This document shows, in pieces, positions 1-7,476 of a DNA stretch of 64,000 nt (the first letter of the stretch is position 1; the number at the start of each line of letters is the position of its first letter). Position numbers and translations under genes: made by a program. The notes under the pieces are model-generated. The model had not been told where the DNA came from. It did not search any database and worked only from the letters and a program-made list of their open reading frames with translations. Source of the DNA: Flavihumibacter sp. UBA7668 (GTDB lineage: Bacteria > Bacteroidota > Bacteroidia > Chitinophagales > Chitinophagaceae); the NCBI RefSeq assembly GCF_002483205.1, contig NZ_DLHM01000005.1:877804-941803 (forward strand), read 5' to 3'.

Positions 1-1
1 G

Positions 2-1141
2 CGCTTTGGGTTAAATACGATCTATCATACGATACGTCCGGGTGAAATTAATGCGAAAAATAGCGTTGGTGTTAATGATACCAAACTGCAGCAACGGTAT
101 TCCTGGGAAAATTCGATTTTTCTTACCGATGCATGGAAGCTTTCTGACCGGGTTAATATTACCTATGGCCTAAGGCTGACTGCATTCAGTATTTTAGGAG
201 AAGGGGATTATTTTGCCATCGATAAGGAGGGAAATGTTACGGATACCTTCAGTTACAAACGGGGGGAGTTTGTAAAAACCTATATTAACCCGGAACCTCG
301 TCTTGCTGCCAGTTATGTATTTAATAAACAGAGTTCGATAAAAGCATCCTATGTGCGGAATGTACAAAACCTGCACCTGGTATCTAACTCTACTTCTTCC
401 AACCCTACTGATAAATGGCTGGCAAGCACCAATATTATAAAGCCGGAAATTGCAGATCAGGTAGCGCTGGGGTATTACCGGAATTTTGGCGGACATCGAT
501 TCGAATTAAGTGTGGAAACCTACTACAAGCAGCTTCAAAACCAGATTGATTATCGCGACGGAGCCGATATTTTTTTGAATAACGATGCAATAGAATCCCA
601 ATTGCTGTTTGGTAAAGGACGAGCCTATGGTTTGGAATGGCTGTTTAAAAAACGTACCGGAAAATTTACCGGATGGATCAGCTATACCTTATCGAAAACG
701 GAACGCAAAATTGATGGAATTAACTTTAATCGCTGGTACAATGCAAGGCAGGATCGAACCCATGACCTTGCCATCGTAGGTTCTTATCAGATCAATTCGA
801 AATGGAATGTATCGGCTAACTGGGTATATTATACGGGCGATGCAGTAACCTTTCCGGCTGGCAAATACCGTGTTGATGACCAGACGGTTTTTTATTATAC
901 CGATCGAAACGCCTACCGCCTTCCGGCCTACCACAGGCTTGACCTGGGGGCTACTTGTCAGTTAAGAAAAAGAAAGAAATATTCTGCAGAATTGAGTTTC
1001 AGCATTTACAATGCATATGGACGGGAAAACGCCTATACCATTAATTTCAGAGATAATAAGGATGACCCCTCTCGTACCGAAGCGGTTCGGTATGCCTTGT
1101 TTAAGTTTATCCCTTCTGTTAGCTACAATTTTAAATTCTAA
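2..1141 (+). CDS. TonB-dependent receptor, C-terminal part (5' end outside window)
   Basis: The reading frame is open from base 2 and gives 379 residues, so the N-terminal signal, plug domain and first barrel strands lie upstream of the window. The visible part is an alternation of short amphipathic aromatic-rich strands and polar loops, and the chain ends in an aromatic residue (YNFKF), the usual outer-membrane barrel end signal. The motif of the form RYSWENSIFLTD followed by a GLRLTAFS strand is typical of the barrel of CirA/FepA-like receptors in Bacteroidota. The stop codon overlaps the start of the next gene (TAATG), and that neighbour is a DUF4249 lipoprotein, the common partner of this receptor class. 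Substrate cannot be told from the visible part. Confidence 0.9.
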   Translation, partial: RFGLNTIYHTIRPGEINAKNSVGVNDTKLQQRYSWENSIFLTDAWKLSDRVNITYGLRLTAFSILGEGDYFAIDKEGNVTDTFSYKRGEFVKTYINPEPRLAASYVFNKQSSIKASYVRNVQNLHLVSNSTSSNPTDKWLASTNIIKPEIADQVALGYYRNFGGHRFELSVETYYKQLQNQIDYRDGADIFLNNDAIESQLLFGKGRAYGLEWLFKKRTGKFTGWISYTLSKTERKIDGINFNRWYNARQDRTHDLAIVGSYQINSKWNVSANWVYYTGDAVTFPAGKYRVDDQTVFYYTDRNAYRLPAYHRLDLGATCQLRKRKKYSAELSFSIYNAYGRENAYTINFRDNKDDPSRTEAVRYALFKFIPSVSYNFKF

Positions 1142-1980
1142 TGAGTATGTATCATACGGTAAAGAATAGGGTACACAGGTTTTATTATTTGTTTATGGCA
1201 ATGTCACTCATGTGCTTGTGCGCCTGTGAAAAAGTAATAGAGCTGAACCTGAAAGGTGCAGAAAAAAAATATGTCATAGAAGCACAGGTTACCGGTGAAG
1301 CTGGGGAAGCGCAGGTCTTGATTAGTAAAACAAAAGATTTTGACGACAACAACGACTTTGCAGGTATTTCCGGCGCTGTTGTTACTATTGAGGAAGAAGG
1401 TGCAGCGACAGTTACCCTAAGCGAATCGGCTCCCGGGGTTTACCAACATGCAACCATGCAGGCTGCCAGCGGAAAATTGTATAAGCTGACGGTAGTAGTA
1501 GACGGGCAGCAATTTACAGCCTCCTGTCGGATGCCGGAACGTATTGAACTGGACAGTGTATACAATACCAGTGAATTTGTATTTTCCTCTTTACAGAATG
1601 TGGTGAATGCAGATTTTCAGGATCCTCCTGGTCGCGGTAATTATTATCGGTTTGTTCAGTACATTAATAATGTTCGGATTAAACAGTTTACGGTACAAAG
1701 CGATGATTACACAGATGGACGTTATGTAAACAACAAACTCTTCTATTTTGCTGATGAAAACAGCAATGAGCCGGAAGAAATCAAATTGGGTGATTCGGTT
1801 ATTGTTGAAATGCAAAATATAGATCAGGCTATTTATAAGTATTGGTATAGTTTGTCGCGCAGTGCCCTGGGTGGAAGTGGGCAGGCTACGCCAGCCAATC
1901 CGGTTACCAATATTTCAGGAGGCGCTTTGGGTTATTTTAGCGTGCATCCGGTGCAGTCAAAAGCATTCAAGGTTAAGTAA
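1141..1980 (+). CDS. DUF4249 domain lipoprotein
   Basis: This 279-residue protein begins with a charged N-terminus and a hydrophobic stretch ending in the lipobox LCAC at Cys29, so it should be lipidated after signal peptidase II cleavage. The next segment (KVIELNLKGAEKKYVIEA) and the Ig-like pattern with VTGEAGEAQVLISKT and GAVVTIEEEG are characteristic of DUF4249. In Bacteroidota these proteins are encoded directly behind TonB-dependent receptors, as here, where the start overlaps the receptor stop. A role as a surface or periplasmic accessory of that receptor is an inference; no enzyme activity is known for the family. Confidence 0.85.
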   Translation: MSMYHTVKNRVHRFYYLFMAMSLMCLCACEKVIELNLKGAEKKYVIEAQVTGEAGEAQVLISKTKDFDDNNDFAGISGAVVTIEEEGAATVTLSESAPGVYQHATMQAASGKLYKLTVVVDGQQFTASCRMPERIELDSVYNTSEFVFSSLQNVVNADFQDPPGRGNYYRFVQYINNVRIKQFTVQSDDYTDGRYVNNKLFYFADENSNEPEEIKLGDSVIVEMQNIDQAIYKYWYSLSRSALGGSGQATPANPVTNISGGALGYFSVHPVQSKAFKVK

Positions 1981-2020
1981 GTTAGCACCGGATTGTCCGG
2001 ATTTATTCTATATTTATTTA

Positions 2021-2608
2021 ATGATACGATCATTTTTACTAATCCTTTTGCTCAGCGCAATTGGTACGCTATCTGCACAAACAATTGTTCCTGGTTATTA
2101 TATAACCAACACCAACGATCGTATGGAGACAAAAATAAAAATTCCCCGATCCGTTTTTGTAGCAGAAGATTTGGGTAAACTTTTATTAAAAGTGGAGCTC
2201 ATCGATACGGCCAATGAATCAACAAAAATGAAGCCGGGTGATATTAAGGCGTTCGGGTTTGTCTTGCACAATAAAAGCTATAGCTATATTTCCAAGCCAA
2301 CCGGGACGGATAAAAACCTGAAATTCCTGCAACCGCTTGTTCAGGGAAACAATACCAGTTTGTATTTCTTCGAAACACTTGATCAAAACGGAAGACACCA
2401 GGGTAGTTTTTATACGTTTGAAAAAGCGGGCGGAACTTATTCCTATTTATCAACCGGTTTACTGCGACTCCAAAAGGTAAAAGAGCAACTAACGGATTTT
2501 TATAAAAGCTATTCCGGCATCGACTCCCTGATTAATACAAAATTTCAAAATCGGGTGGACCTGCAGAAGGATTTAATTGATATTGCTAATGAAGTGAATC
2601 TGCGATAA
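2021..2608 (+). CDS. Exported protein of unknown function
   Basis: The reading frame is open from 1862, but the ATG at 2021 starts a clear signal peptide (MIRSFLLILLLSAIGTLSAQ), so this start is preferred and gives 195 residues. The mature part is soluble-looking, with beta-rich segments such as KIPRSVFVAEDLGKLLLKVEL and a helical C-terminus. I do not recognise a family. It lies 40 bp after the DUF4249 lipoprotein on the same strand and is probably the last gene of that transcript. It may be a periplasmic accessory protein, but nothing in the sequence shows its role. Confidence 0.7.
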   Translation: MIRSFLLILLLSAIGTLSAQTIVPGYYITNTNDRMETKIKIPRSVFVAEDLGKLLLKVELIDTANESTKMKPGDIKAFGFVLHNKSYSYISKPTGTDKNLKFLQPLVQGNNTSLYFFETLDQNGRHQGSFYTFEKAGGTYSYLSTGLLRLQKVKEQLTDFYKSYSGIDSLINTKFQNRVDLQKDLIDIANEVNLR

Positions 2609-2708
2609 GTAAAGCCCAATTATATATTCGCGTCTTTTATATCCTGGAAAAATAAAAGGAGTCTTCATAACCTAAAAATAAAAGCGGGTGCTTGTAAGTA
2701 ATTGATTT

Positions 2709-3263
2709 TTGGGTAAATTGGAGTCCTTAAAAAAACTGTTCTATGAGTTTACAACAATCCATCACCAAAACATCGACTACAATCTTTGGGCCTGTGAAAA
2801 TCTGATAAACTGGCTGCAGGCGAATCCGGCGGAATTATTGTACAAAGAATCTCCTTCCAGTTTTAATAGTATTGCCAAAACACTCAAGCACATCAGCGAT
2901 ACGCAATTGTACTGGTCGTCCATGATTCGCGGAACTGAAACCCCGGCTTTTGAGTATATAGCAACAGAAGTGGACCTTCCAACTGAGTTTTCCAATTTGG
3001 TAAATGAGGCAAAAGAATTAGCAGACTATGTGAAGGAAAATAAGGAGGAAATGAGTAAGCTCCATTTGATAGAGTCGGAATGGTTTTCCTCCAATTTTCC
3101 TAAATATGAATACCTGCAGCATTTAATAATTCATACGACTTACCACCGCGGACAAATTGTAACCATTGGGCATGTGGTTGGTCTTTCCAAAGCACCCATG
3201 CTGGACTTTAATTTTTGGAATGTTATGACTATACCACCTTCCAGCTCTCCTGCCAGTGTTTAA
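2709..3263 (+). CDS. DinB family protein, start uncertain (possible frameshift)
   Basis: The 184-residue frame has DinB/YfiT four-helix features: an IDYNLWACENLINWL first helix, a KTLKHISDTQLYW segment with the first metal-binding His, and YLQHLIIHTTYHRGQI near the end, which carries the HxxxHRGQ-type metal site. The role of most DinB relatives is unknown; some are thiol S-transferases. The only in-frame start before the first helix is TTG at 2709. An ATG at 2743 in another frame reads MSLQQSITK and would join the DinB helix directly if the A run at 2767-2770 had one more base, so a one-base loss is possible. The 3' end overlaps the opposite-strand Fic gene by 35 bp. Confidence 0.75.
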   Translation: MGKLESLKKLFYEFTTIHHQNIDYNLWACENLINWLQANPAELLYKESPSSFNSIAKTLKHISDTQLYWSSMIRGTETPAFEYIATEVDLPTEFSNLVNEAKELADYVKENKEEMSKLHLIESEWFSSNFPKYEYLQHLIIHTTYHRGQIVTIGHVVGLSKAPMLDFNFWNVMTIPPSSSPASV

Positions 3264-4608
3264 ATTGTAAGGGCGTAACAAAATACCGGGCGAAATTTCC
3301 CTCATGAAGACCTAATAATTCAGATTCAACCGCGTACACAAATTTTTCCCGATCTGCTTTGGGCAGCGTAAGAGAAGCAGCTTTAATAATGTCAATGGCA
3401 GCCGCTTTTGCATGAGGCGCAGTGATAATTTCAGCAACCAGCCGGCGAATGTTTTCGCGGTATTTGCTGCGAAAGGGATCAGGTTCGCCCAGGGTTTGGC
3501 GTTGCGCTGCATACAAGCGGGCGGAGCGCTCATAGGCCCAAAGAAACACGTCTTTTAATAAGTCTATTCGGTTCAATTCATACACACCCAGCAATCCTTT
3601 TACATAGAGCTTATCCGGCACATCGATAAAAGATAAGGGAGCCAGGTTTTTCCTGTTTAAAGGAATATTGGCTGCCAGCCGGGAAACTCTTTTGTTGACA
3701 TCCTCAAAAGGCTGCAAATAGGGGAGTTGTACCATAAGAAAAAACGCCTGCTCGAACGGGTCCTCAATCATAGACGCTTTCTCAATCAGCAAAGCGAACA
3801 TTTCTTCTACTAATTGAGGAATAGCAGTTGGTGTATATATAGAACCATTGATGCCCACCGCATGTTTTCTTAGCGCACCGGAGGAAGCCGTATCAGGTAA
3901 TAAATTGTCTGATAATAAGGCGTGCAGGTTTAGGATGGTATACCGGTTGATTCCAATATCGGGTGAGTCATTGACTAAAAATTCAATGGCATCCTTGTGG
4001 TTCAGAATCATCTGCGTTTCGATGGGTGTTTTTTCACCGGCTATTGCACCTTCCTTCAGCAGGCGCTGCGTTTCTAACAGAGAATAGGTATTTCCTTCCA
4101 GCCTGCTGGAATTCCATGCCAGATCAATGAGTAAACGTTCTAAAATTTGTTTGGCATAGGTTCCCGCAGGTGCTTCCATTTGAGCAGTTATGCCTAATGC
4201 GGCCAGCTTTTCTTTATCGTGTTTTGTAAGATAGCTGGTTGTATTTGGCTGGTAACTGTCTAAAAAATCCCTGTTATAGCCTACAGGTGTTCGCTTCTCT
4301 TGCGGTTCTGCAATCTTTCTTAATATATCTCTGCTATTCCAGGATAAATGAATGGGACCTGCTTCTAAAAGGGCTGGCTCCTCCACCAGAGAGGTTTGGT
4401 CAAATTTATAGCGAACCGCCCGGCTTTTTCCAAAGGATACCAATTCTCCGGTATTGATAAGTTCCTTTAGTCTTCTTTGCAGGGTTCTCCGGTCTGGAGG
4501 ATGCAGCAGCCGCTCTTCGATTGCTTCTATAGTTAAGCCATCCGGTTCACCTGAAAGGGCATGCCTGATTTGGTTGAAATCGTTCCGGTATTTTTCATGC
4601 CTGCTCAT
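3229..4608 (-). CDS. Fic family protein with N-terminal winged helix and altered catalytic motif
   Basis: Residues 1-70 look like a winged helix (DRRTLQRRLKELINTGELVSFG). A Fic_N-type region follows with SSRLEGN at 167-173, which matches the inhibitory S/T-x-x-x-E-G/N helix of class II Fic proteins. The Fic core is at about 190-345. The catalytic loop is usually HPFxxGNGR or HPFxDGNKR; here it reads QPFEDVNKR at 299-307, so the catalytic His is replaced by Gln while F, D, N, K and R remain. Fic enzymes move AMP or other phosphate-containing groups to hydroxyl side chains; with Gln in place of His the usual reaction may be lost or changed. It faces an ECF sigma operon across two inverted repeats that may be its operator. 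Confidence 0.88.
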   Translation of the reverse strand: MSRHEKYRNDFNQIRHALSGEPDGLTIEAIEERLLHPPDRRTLQRRLKELINTGELVSFGKSRAVRYKFDQTSLVEEPALLEAGPIHLSWNSRDILRKIAEPQEKRTPVGYNRDFLDSYQPNTTSYLTKHDKEKLAALGITAQMEAPAGTYAKQILERLLIDLAWNSSRLEGNTYSLLETQRLLKEGAIAGEKTPIETQMILNHKDAIEFLVNDSPDIGINRYTILNLHALLSDNLLPDTASSGALRKHAVGINGSIYTPTAIPQLVEEMFALLIEKASMIEDPFEQAFFLMVQLPYLQPFEDVNKRVSRLAANIPLNRKNLAPLSFIDVPDKLYVKGLLGVYELNRIDLLKDVFLWAYERSARLYAAQRQTLGEPDPFRSKYRENIRRLVAEIITAPHAKAAAIDIIKAASLTLPKADREKFVYAVESELLGLHEGNFARYFVTPLQFKHWQESWKVV

Positions 4609-4625
4609 TGTAGCGAATATTATTA

Positions 4626-4650
4626 CGACAAATTTACATAAAATATGTCG
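4626..4650. promoter_or_regulatory. Inverted repeat upstream of the Fic gene, copy 1
   Basis: Half-sites CGACA (4626-4630) and TGTCG (4646-4650) face each other across 15 bp. This dyad starts 18 bp upstream of the Fic start codon and repeats the half-sites of the larger dyad at 4655-4700. Operator function is inferred from position and symmetry. Confidence 0.5.
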
Positions 4651-4654
4651 GGAT

Positions 4655-4700
4655 ATTTATTTTCGCGACAAATAATTAAATATTTGTCGCGAAAATAAAT
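4655..4700. promoter_or_regulatory. Perfect 20-bp inverted repeat, candidate operator between divergent genes
   Basis: The left arm 4655-4674 (ATTTATTTTCGCGACAAATA) is the exact reverse complement of the right arm 4681-4700, with a 6-bp AT spacer. Together with copy 1, CGACA/TGTCG half-sites start at 4626, 4646, 4666 and 4685, i.e. about every 20 bp or two helical turns, which suits cooperative repressor binding. It lies between the divergent Fic and sigma factor genes. A bidirectional terminator is less likely because both genes read away from it. Confidence 0.65.
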
Positions 4701-4786
4701 GCCTTCCTTGCACATTTTTTTCTCCCTGACTGTAAGTTTATCTCCAATTCTGCAACTAATTAGTAAATCAAATTTATGTTTCAACC

Positions 4787-5263
4787 ATGAAGGTGGCGGA
4801 ATTTATTGCATTGATCAATCAGCACCAGGCCATCCTTCATAAAATCTGTACGCTGTACAGAGATTCAAAAGAGGATCGGGAAGATCTGTTTCAGGAAATA
4901 GTTTTCCAATTATGGAAATCAATAGAAAAGTTTGAGGGAAGATCCGGGTTCAGCACCTGGATGTACCGGATTGCACTCAGTACAGCGATGGCTGTTTTCA
5001 GAAAAAAGAAAGCTCCGATATTTTATACGGATGAATTGCCGGAAATGCAGGAGAAGGTAGAAGAGTTATCAGATCAGCAGGAACAATTTCTTGCAGCCTT
5101 AAAAAAACTGAACGATGCTGAAAAAGCGTTTATTACCCTTTATCTGGAAGACCTGAGCTATAAAGAAATTGCTGCCATCATCGGAATAACCGAAAATAAT
5201 GTCGGTGTAAAAATGAACCGAATCAAAACAAAACTTCAACAAATTTTAAATACTACACTATGA
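4787..5263 (+). CDS. ECF RNA polymerase sigma factor
   Basis: The 158-residue protein has region 2 at about 10-75 (DLFQEIVFQLWKSIEKFEG with the usual FSTWMYRIA end of region 2.4) and region 4 at about 100-155 (LYLEDLSYKEIAAIIGITENNVGVKMNRIKTKLQ, here split by the helix-turn-helix turn). This is the compact two-domain form of extracytoplasmic-function sigma factors. The stop overlaps the next start (ATGA), and that gene encodes a membrane protein, so the pair has the layout of a sigma factor and membrane-bound regulator. The inverted repeats upstream may control this promoter too. Target genes are not visible. Confidence 0.9.
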   Translation: MKVAEFIALINQHQAILHKICTLYRDSKEDREDLFQEIVFQLWKSIEKFEGRSGFSTWMYRIALSTAMAVFRKKKAPIFYTDELPEMQEKVEELSDQQEQFLAALKKLNDAEKAFITLYLEDLSYKEIAAIIGITENNVGVKMNRIKTKLQQILNTTL

Positions 5264-5805
5264 CACAGGATCCTTTAAAAGCAGGCTGGAACAACCTGAC
5301 GACACAACCAAAAACAAAAGAAGCCATAAGCGGAATGATGCAGGAAGCTTCCCATCCGGTATTGAAACCAATCAGACGCCAACTGATTTTGGAGTCGATA
5401 GGATTTACCCTTTTTCTTATTGTCTACTATGATTTTTTTGACGGGCATGATAAATCACTTGCAGCGAATAGTGGATTGGTGACTGCCCTGGTGCTGGCAA
5501 TCGCGCATAATTTGATGGGCTATTATTTTGCCAGAAGACAACCGGAGGGGGCAACCATTCGGGAATCCATTTTTATGAAGACAAAACGCCTTCTGCATTT
5601 CGCTGTTCTTTCAGTGATCAGCCGGATATTGATTTCAGCAGGCTTTCTCTATTTCTTTTTATCGGTGATTCAATTGGAGGATAAGAAAAGCTGGTTATTA
5701 TATGGTGGACTGGCTATGGTGCTGATTCAGCTGATTTTGCTTTCGAAAATCTGGGCCGGCAGGCTGAGGCAGGTAAGGGAGGTGCAGGCAGGGTTGAATG
5801 CCTGA
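5260..5805 (+). CDS. Four-helix membrane protein, candidate anti-sigma partner
   Basis: This 181-residue protein has a soluble N-terminal 45 residues followed by four hydrophobic helices, near 47-65 (LILESIGFTLFLIVYY), 76-95, 112-135 and 145-165. The start overlaps the sigma factor stop by four bases, so the two are translationally coupled. No zinc-binding HxxxCxxC anti-sigma motif is present. The gene order suggests that it holds the sigma factor at the membrane, but the fold is not one I can name and that role is inferred. Confidence 0.75.
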   Translation: MTQDPLKAGWNNLTTQPKTKEAISGMMQEASHPVLKPIRRQLILESIGFTLFLIVYYDFFDGHDKSLAANSGLVTALVLAIAHNLMGYYFARRQPEGATIRESIFMKTKRLLHFAVLSVISRILISAGFLYFFLSVIQLEDKKSWLLYGGLAMVLIQLILLSKIWAGRLRQVREVQAGLNA

Positions 5806-5874
5806 ATCACCATATAGTGTGATTTTTGACAAGTTTTTCATTTAAAATTATTAAATTCACTGTAAAATCACAGT
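5806..5874. promoter_or_regulatory. Two dyads upstream of hipB, candidate autoregulatory operators
   Basis: ATCAC (5806-5810) and GTGAT (5819-5823) are inverted across 8 bp, and ACTGT (5859-5863) and ACAGT (5870-5874) are inverted across 6 bp, ending 3 bp before the hipB start. HipB repressors bind short dyads of this kind in their own promoter, so these are the likely binding sites; the assignment rests on position and symmetry only. Confidence 0.45.
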
Positions 5875-5877
5875 ATA

Positions 5878-6090
5878 ATGCTAAAAAAGGTCATCGGTAA
5901 AGCTATTCGTGATAGGAGAAAGGCTTTGAATATTACCCAACCTGTTTTGGCTGAACTTGCTGATATCAGTTTGAATTCTCTTTACAGATTTGAAAGAGGG
6001 GAATCAAATCCAACCCTTGACCTGGTAGAAAAAGTGATTACGGTTTTAGGAATGGAATTAAAACTGGAGGCAAAAAAAATAGAAAGGTAA
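5878..6090 (+). CDS. hipB: HipB-like XRE DNA-binding antitoxin
   Basis: A 70-residue protein that is almost only an XRE/Cro helix-turn-helix: AIRDRRKALNITQPVLAELA, then a recognition-helix region ending SLYRFERGESNPTLDLVEKV. It is the first gene of a three-gene locus with hipS (4 bp after the stop) and hipT. In HipBST modules HipB binds the promoter and takes part in the complex that keeps the kinase in check. It is shorter than many HipB proteins and has only about ten residues after the DNA-binding domain. Palindromes just upstream suit autoregulation. Confidence 0.85.
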   Translation: MLKKVIGKAIRDRRKALNITQPVLAELADISLNSLYRFERGESNPTLDLVEKVITVLGMELKLEAKKIER

Positions 6091-6094
6091 ATAA

Positions 6095-6421
6095 ATGAGA
6101 TCTGTTGAAATATATTGGAACAAGCAATTGGCAGGTCTTCTTACAGAAGAAAATTCGACCAGCTATACGTTCAGGTATACGGATGAATATTTTGCCGATT
6201 CATCAAAGCCTCCTGTAAGTGTAACAGTTCCGAAATCACAACAGCTCCATGTTGCCGATCACCTGTTTCCTGTTTTTTTTAACCTGTTATCAGAAGGTGC
6301 TAACCGCCAACTTCAATGCCGGTTATTGAAAATTGATGAGGACGATGATTTTGGATTGCTATCTGCAACAGCGCAGTATGATACAATTGGGGCAATAACA
6401 GTTAAACCGGTTAGTAAGTGA
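6095..6421 (+). CDS. hipS: HipS-like protein: stand-alone HipA N-terminal subdomain
   Basis: The 108-residue protein equals the N-subdomain 1 of full-length HipA kinases (Couple_hipA), here as its own gene: SVEIYWNKQLAGLLTEE at the start, then DSSKPPVSVTVPKS and DHLFPVFFNLLSEGANRQLQ. In the E. coli O127 HipBST system this separate piece (HipS) is the antitoxin that blocks the kinase HipT. In that protein a Trp follows the conserved E-G turn and reaches into the kinase; here the same place reads E-G-A-N, so the contact must differ. The stop lies 2 bp before the hipT ATG. Confidence 0.82.
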   Translation: MRSVEIYWNKQLAGLLTEENSTSYTFRYTDEYFADSSKPPVSVTVPKSQQLHVADHLFPVFFNLLSEGANRQLQCRLLKIDEDDDFGLLSATAQYDTIGAITVKPVSK

Positions 6422-6423
6422 GT

Positions 6424-7425
6424 ATGCCAGAAATAAAATATTGTCCGGGTAGTTTAGCCGAAGGTTATTCTACTTATAGTCCGGCATTTCTACGCAGAAT
6501 GTTTGACGGTAAGAAGGTAAGTCACGTGTTGCCCTATGATGCTCCACAAAAAAATGAAGTAGAAACAGCACTATTCCTGGATAACCGGAAACGCATTTCT
6601 ATATCAGGAGTTCAGGAAAAATTATCACTCCTGCTTGAAAAAAACCAACTTCGTCTGGTTCGGGAAGGAGAACAGGGTACTTATATCCTCAAGCCCATTC
6701 CGAGGGATCTAAAAAAAGTTGATCAGGTGCCGGCAAATGAACACCTGACCATGCAGATTGCATCACAGGTGTATGGAATAAATACCGCTGAAAACGGCCT
6801 GATCTTTTTTAAAGATGGTACACCCGCCTATATCACGAAGCGATTTGATATAAAAAGTGATGGTAGCAAATGGGGTAAAGAAGATTTTGCAACACTGGCA
6901 GGGCTTACCAAAAAAACAGGTGGCAACAACTTTAAATATGAATATTCTTATGAAGAAGCTGCCCGCCTGATAGTTAAATTTGTGCCTGCATGGCAGATTG
7001 AAATAGAAAAGTATTTTACACAGGTTGTTTTTAATTATTTATTCTCGAACGGTGATGCACACCTTAAAAATTTTGCTATACTCGAAAATATTAATGGAGA
7101 CCATTTTCTGAGTCCGGCGTATGATTTGGTGAATACCCGAATTCATGTAGACGATACTGATTTTGCATTAGATAAGGGGTTGTTTGCTGATGATTTTGAA
7201 TCTGATGCGTTTAGGATAACCTATCATCGAAGCTTAGAAGATTTTATTGAGTTTGGGCACAGAATTGGAATTGAAAATAATCGCCTTCAAAAACTGATCG
7301 ATCCTTTTTTGGTAGAGGAGGAAAAAGTTGAAAGTCTGGTAAAGAGATCTTTCCTTTCTGAGGCAACCAAGAGAGGGTATTTACATACGCTTAGGACAAA
7401 GAAAAATTGGTTAGTTAGAGGGTGA
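6424..7425 (+). CDS. hipT: HipT-like serine/threonine kinase toxin
   Basis: A HipA-type kinase core without the N-subdomain, 333 residues from the ATG at 6424; a GTG at 6418 overlapping the hipS stop is a possible alternative. Visible motifs are the Gly-rich loop region KRISISGVQEK with Ser59-Ile-Ser61, catalytic SNGDAHLKNF (Asp211, Asn216) and the metal-binding SPAYDL (Asp234). The SIS motif matches the two autophosphorylated serines known in HipT of E. coli, whose target is tryptophanyl-tRNA synthetase. By family knowledge the enzyme phosphorylates a translation component and stops growth when the antitoxin is lost. Its target here is unknown. Confidence 0.85.
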   Translation: MPEIKYCPGSLAEGYSTYSPAFLRRMFDGKKVSHVLPYDAPQKNEVETALFLDNRKRISISGVQEKLSLLLEKNQLRLVREGEQGTYILKPIPRDLKKVDQVPANEHLTMQIASQVYGINTAENGLIFFKDGTPAYITKRFDIKSDGSKWGKEDFATLAGLTKKTGGNNFKYEYSYEEAARLIVKFVPAWQIEIEKYFTQVVFNYLFSNGDAHLKNFAILENINGDHFLSPAYDLVNTRIHVDDTDFALDKGLFADDFESDAFRITYHRSLEDFIEFGHRIGIENNRLQKLIDPFLVEEEKVESLVKRSFLSEATKRGYLHTLRTKKNWLVRG

Positions 7426-7437
7426 GTTGTTAAATAA

Positions 7438-7468
7438 AGAACCGCACTGCTCTCGCAGCAACGGTTCT
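7438..7468. terminator. Hairpin between convergent hipT and SGNH hydrolase genes
   Basis: AGAACCG (7438-7444) pairs with CGGTTCT (7462-7468), and CTGC/GCAG pairs inside it. It sits between two converging genes, the usual place for a bidirectional terminator, although no long T run follows on either side. Confidence 0.6.
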
Positions 7469-7476
7469 CTTCGTGG

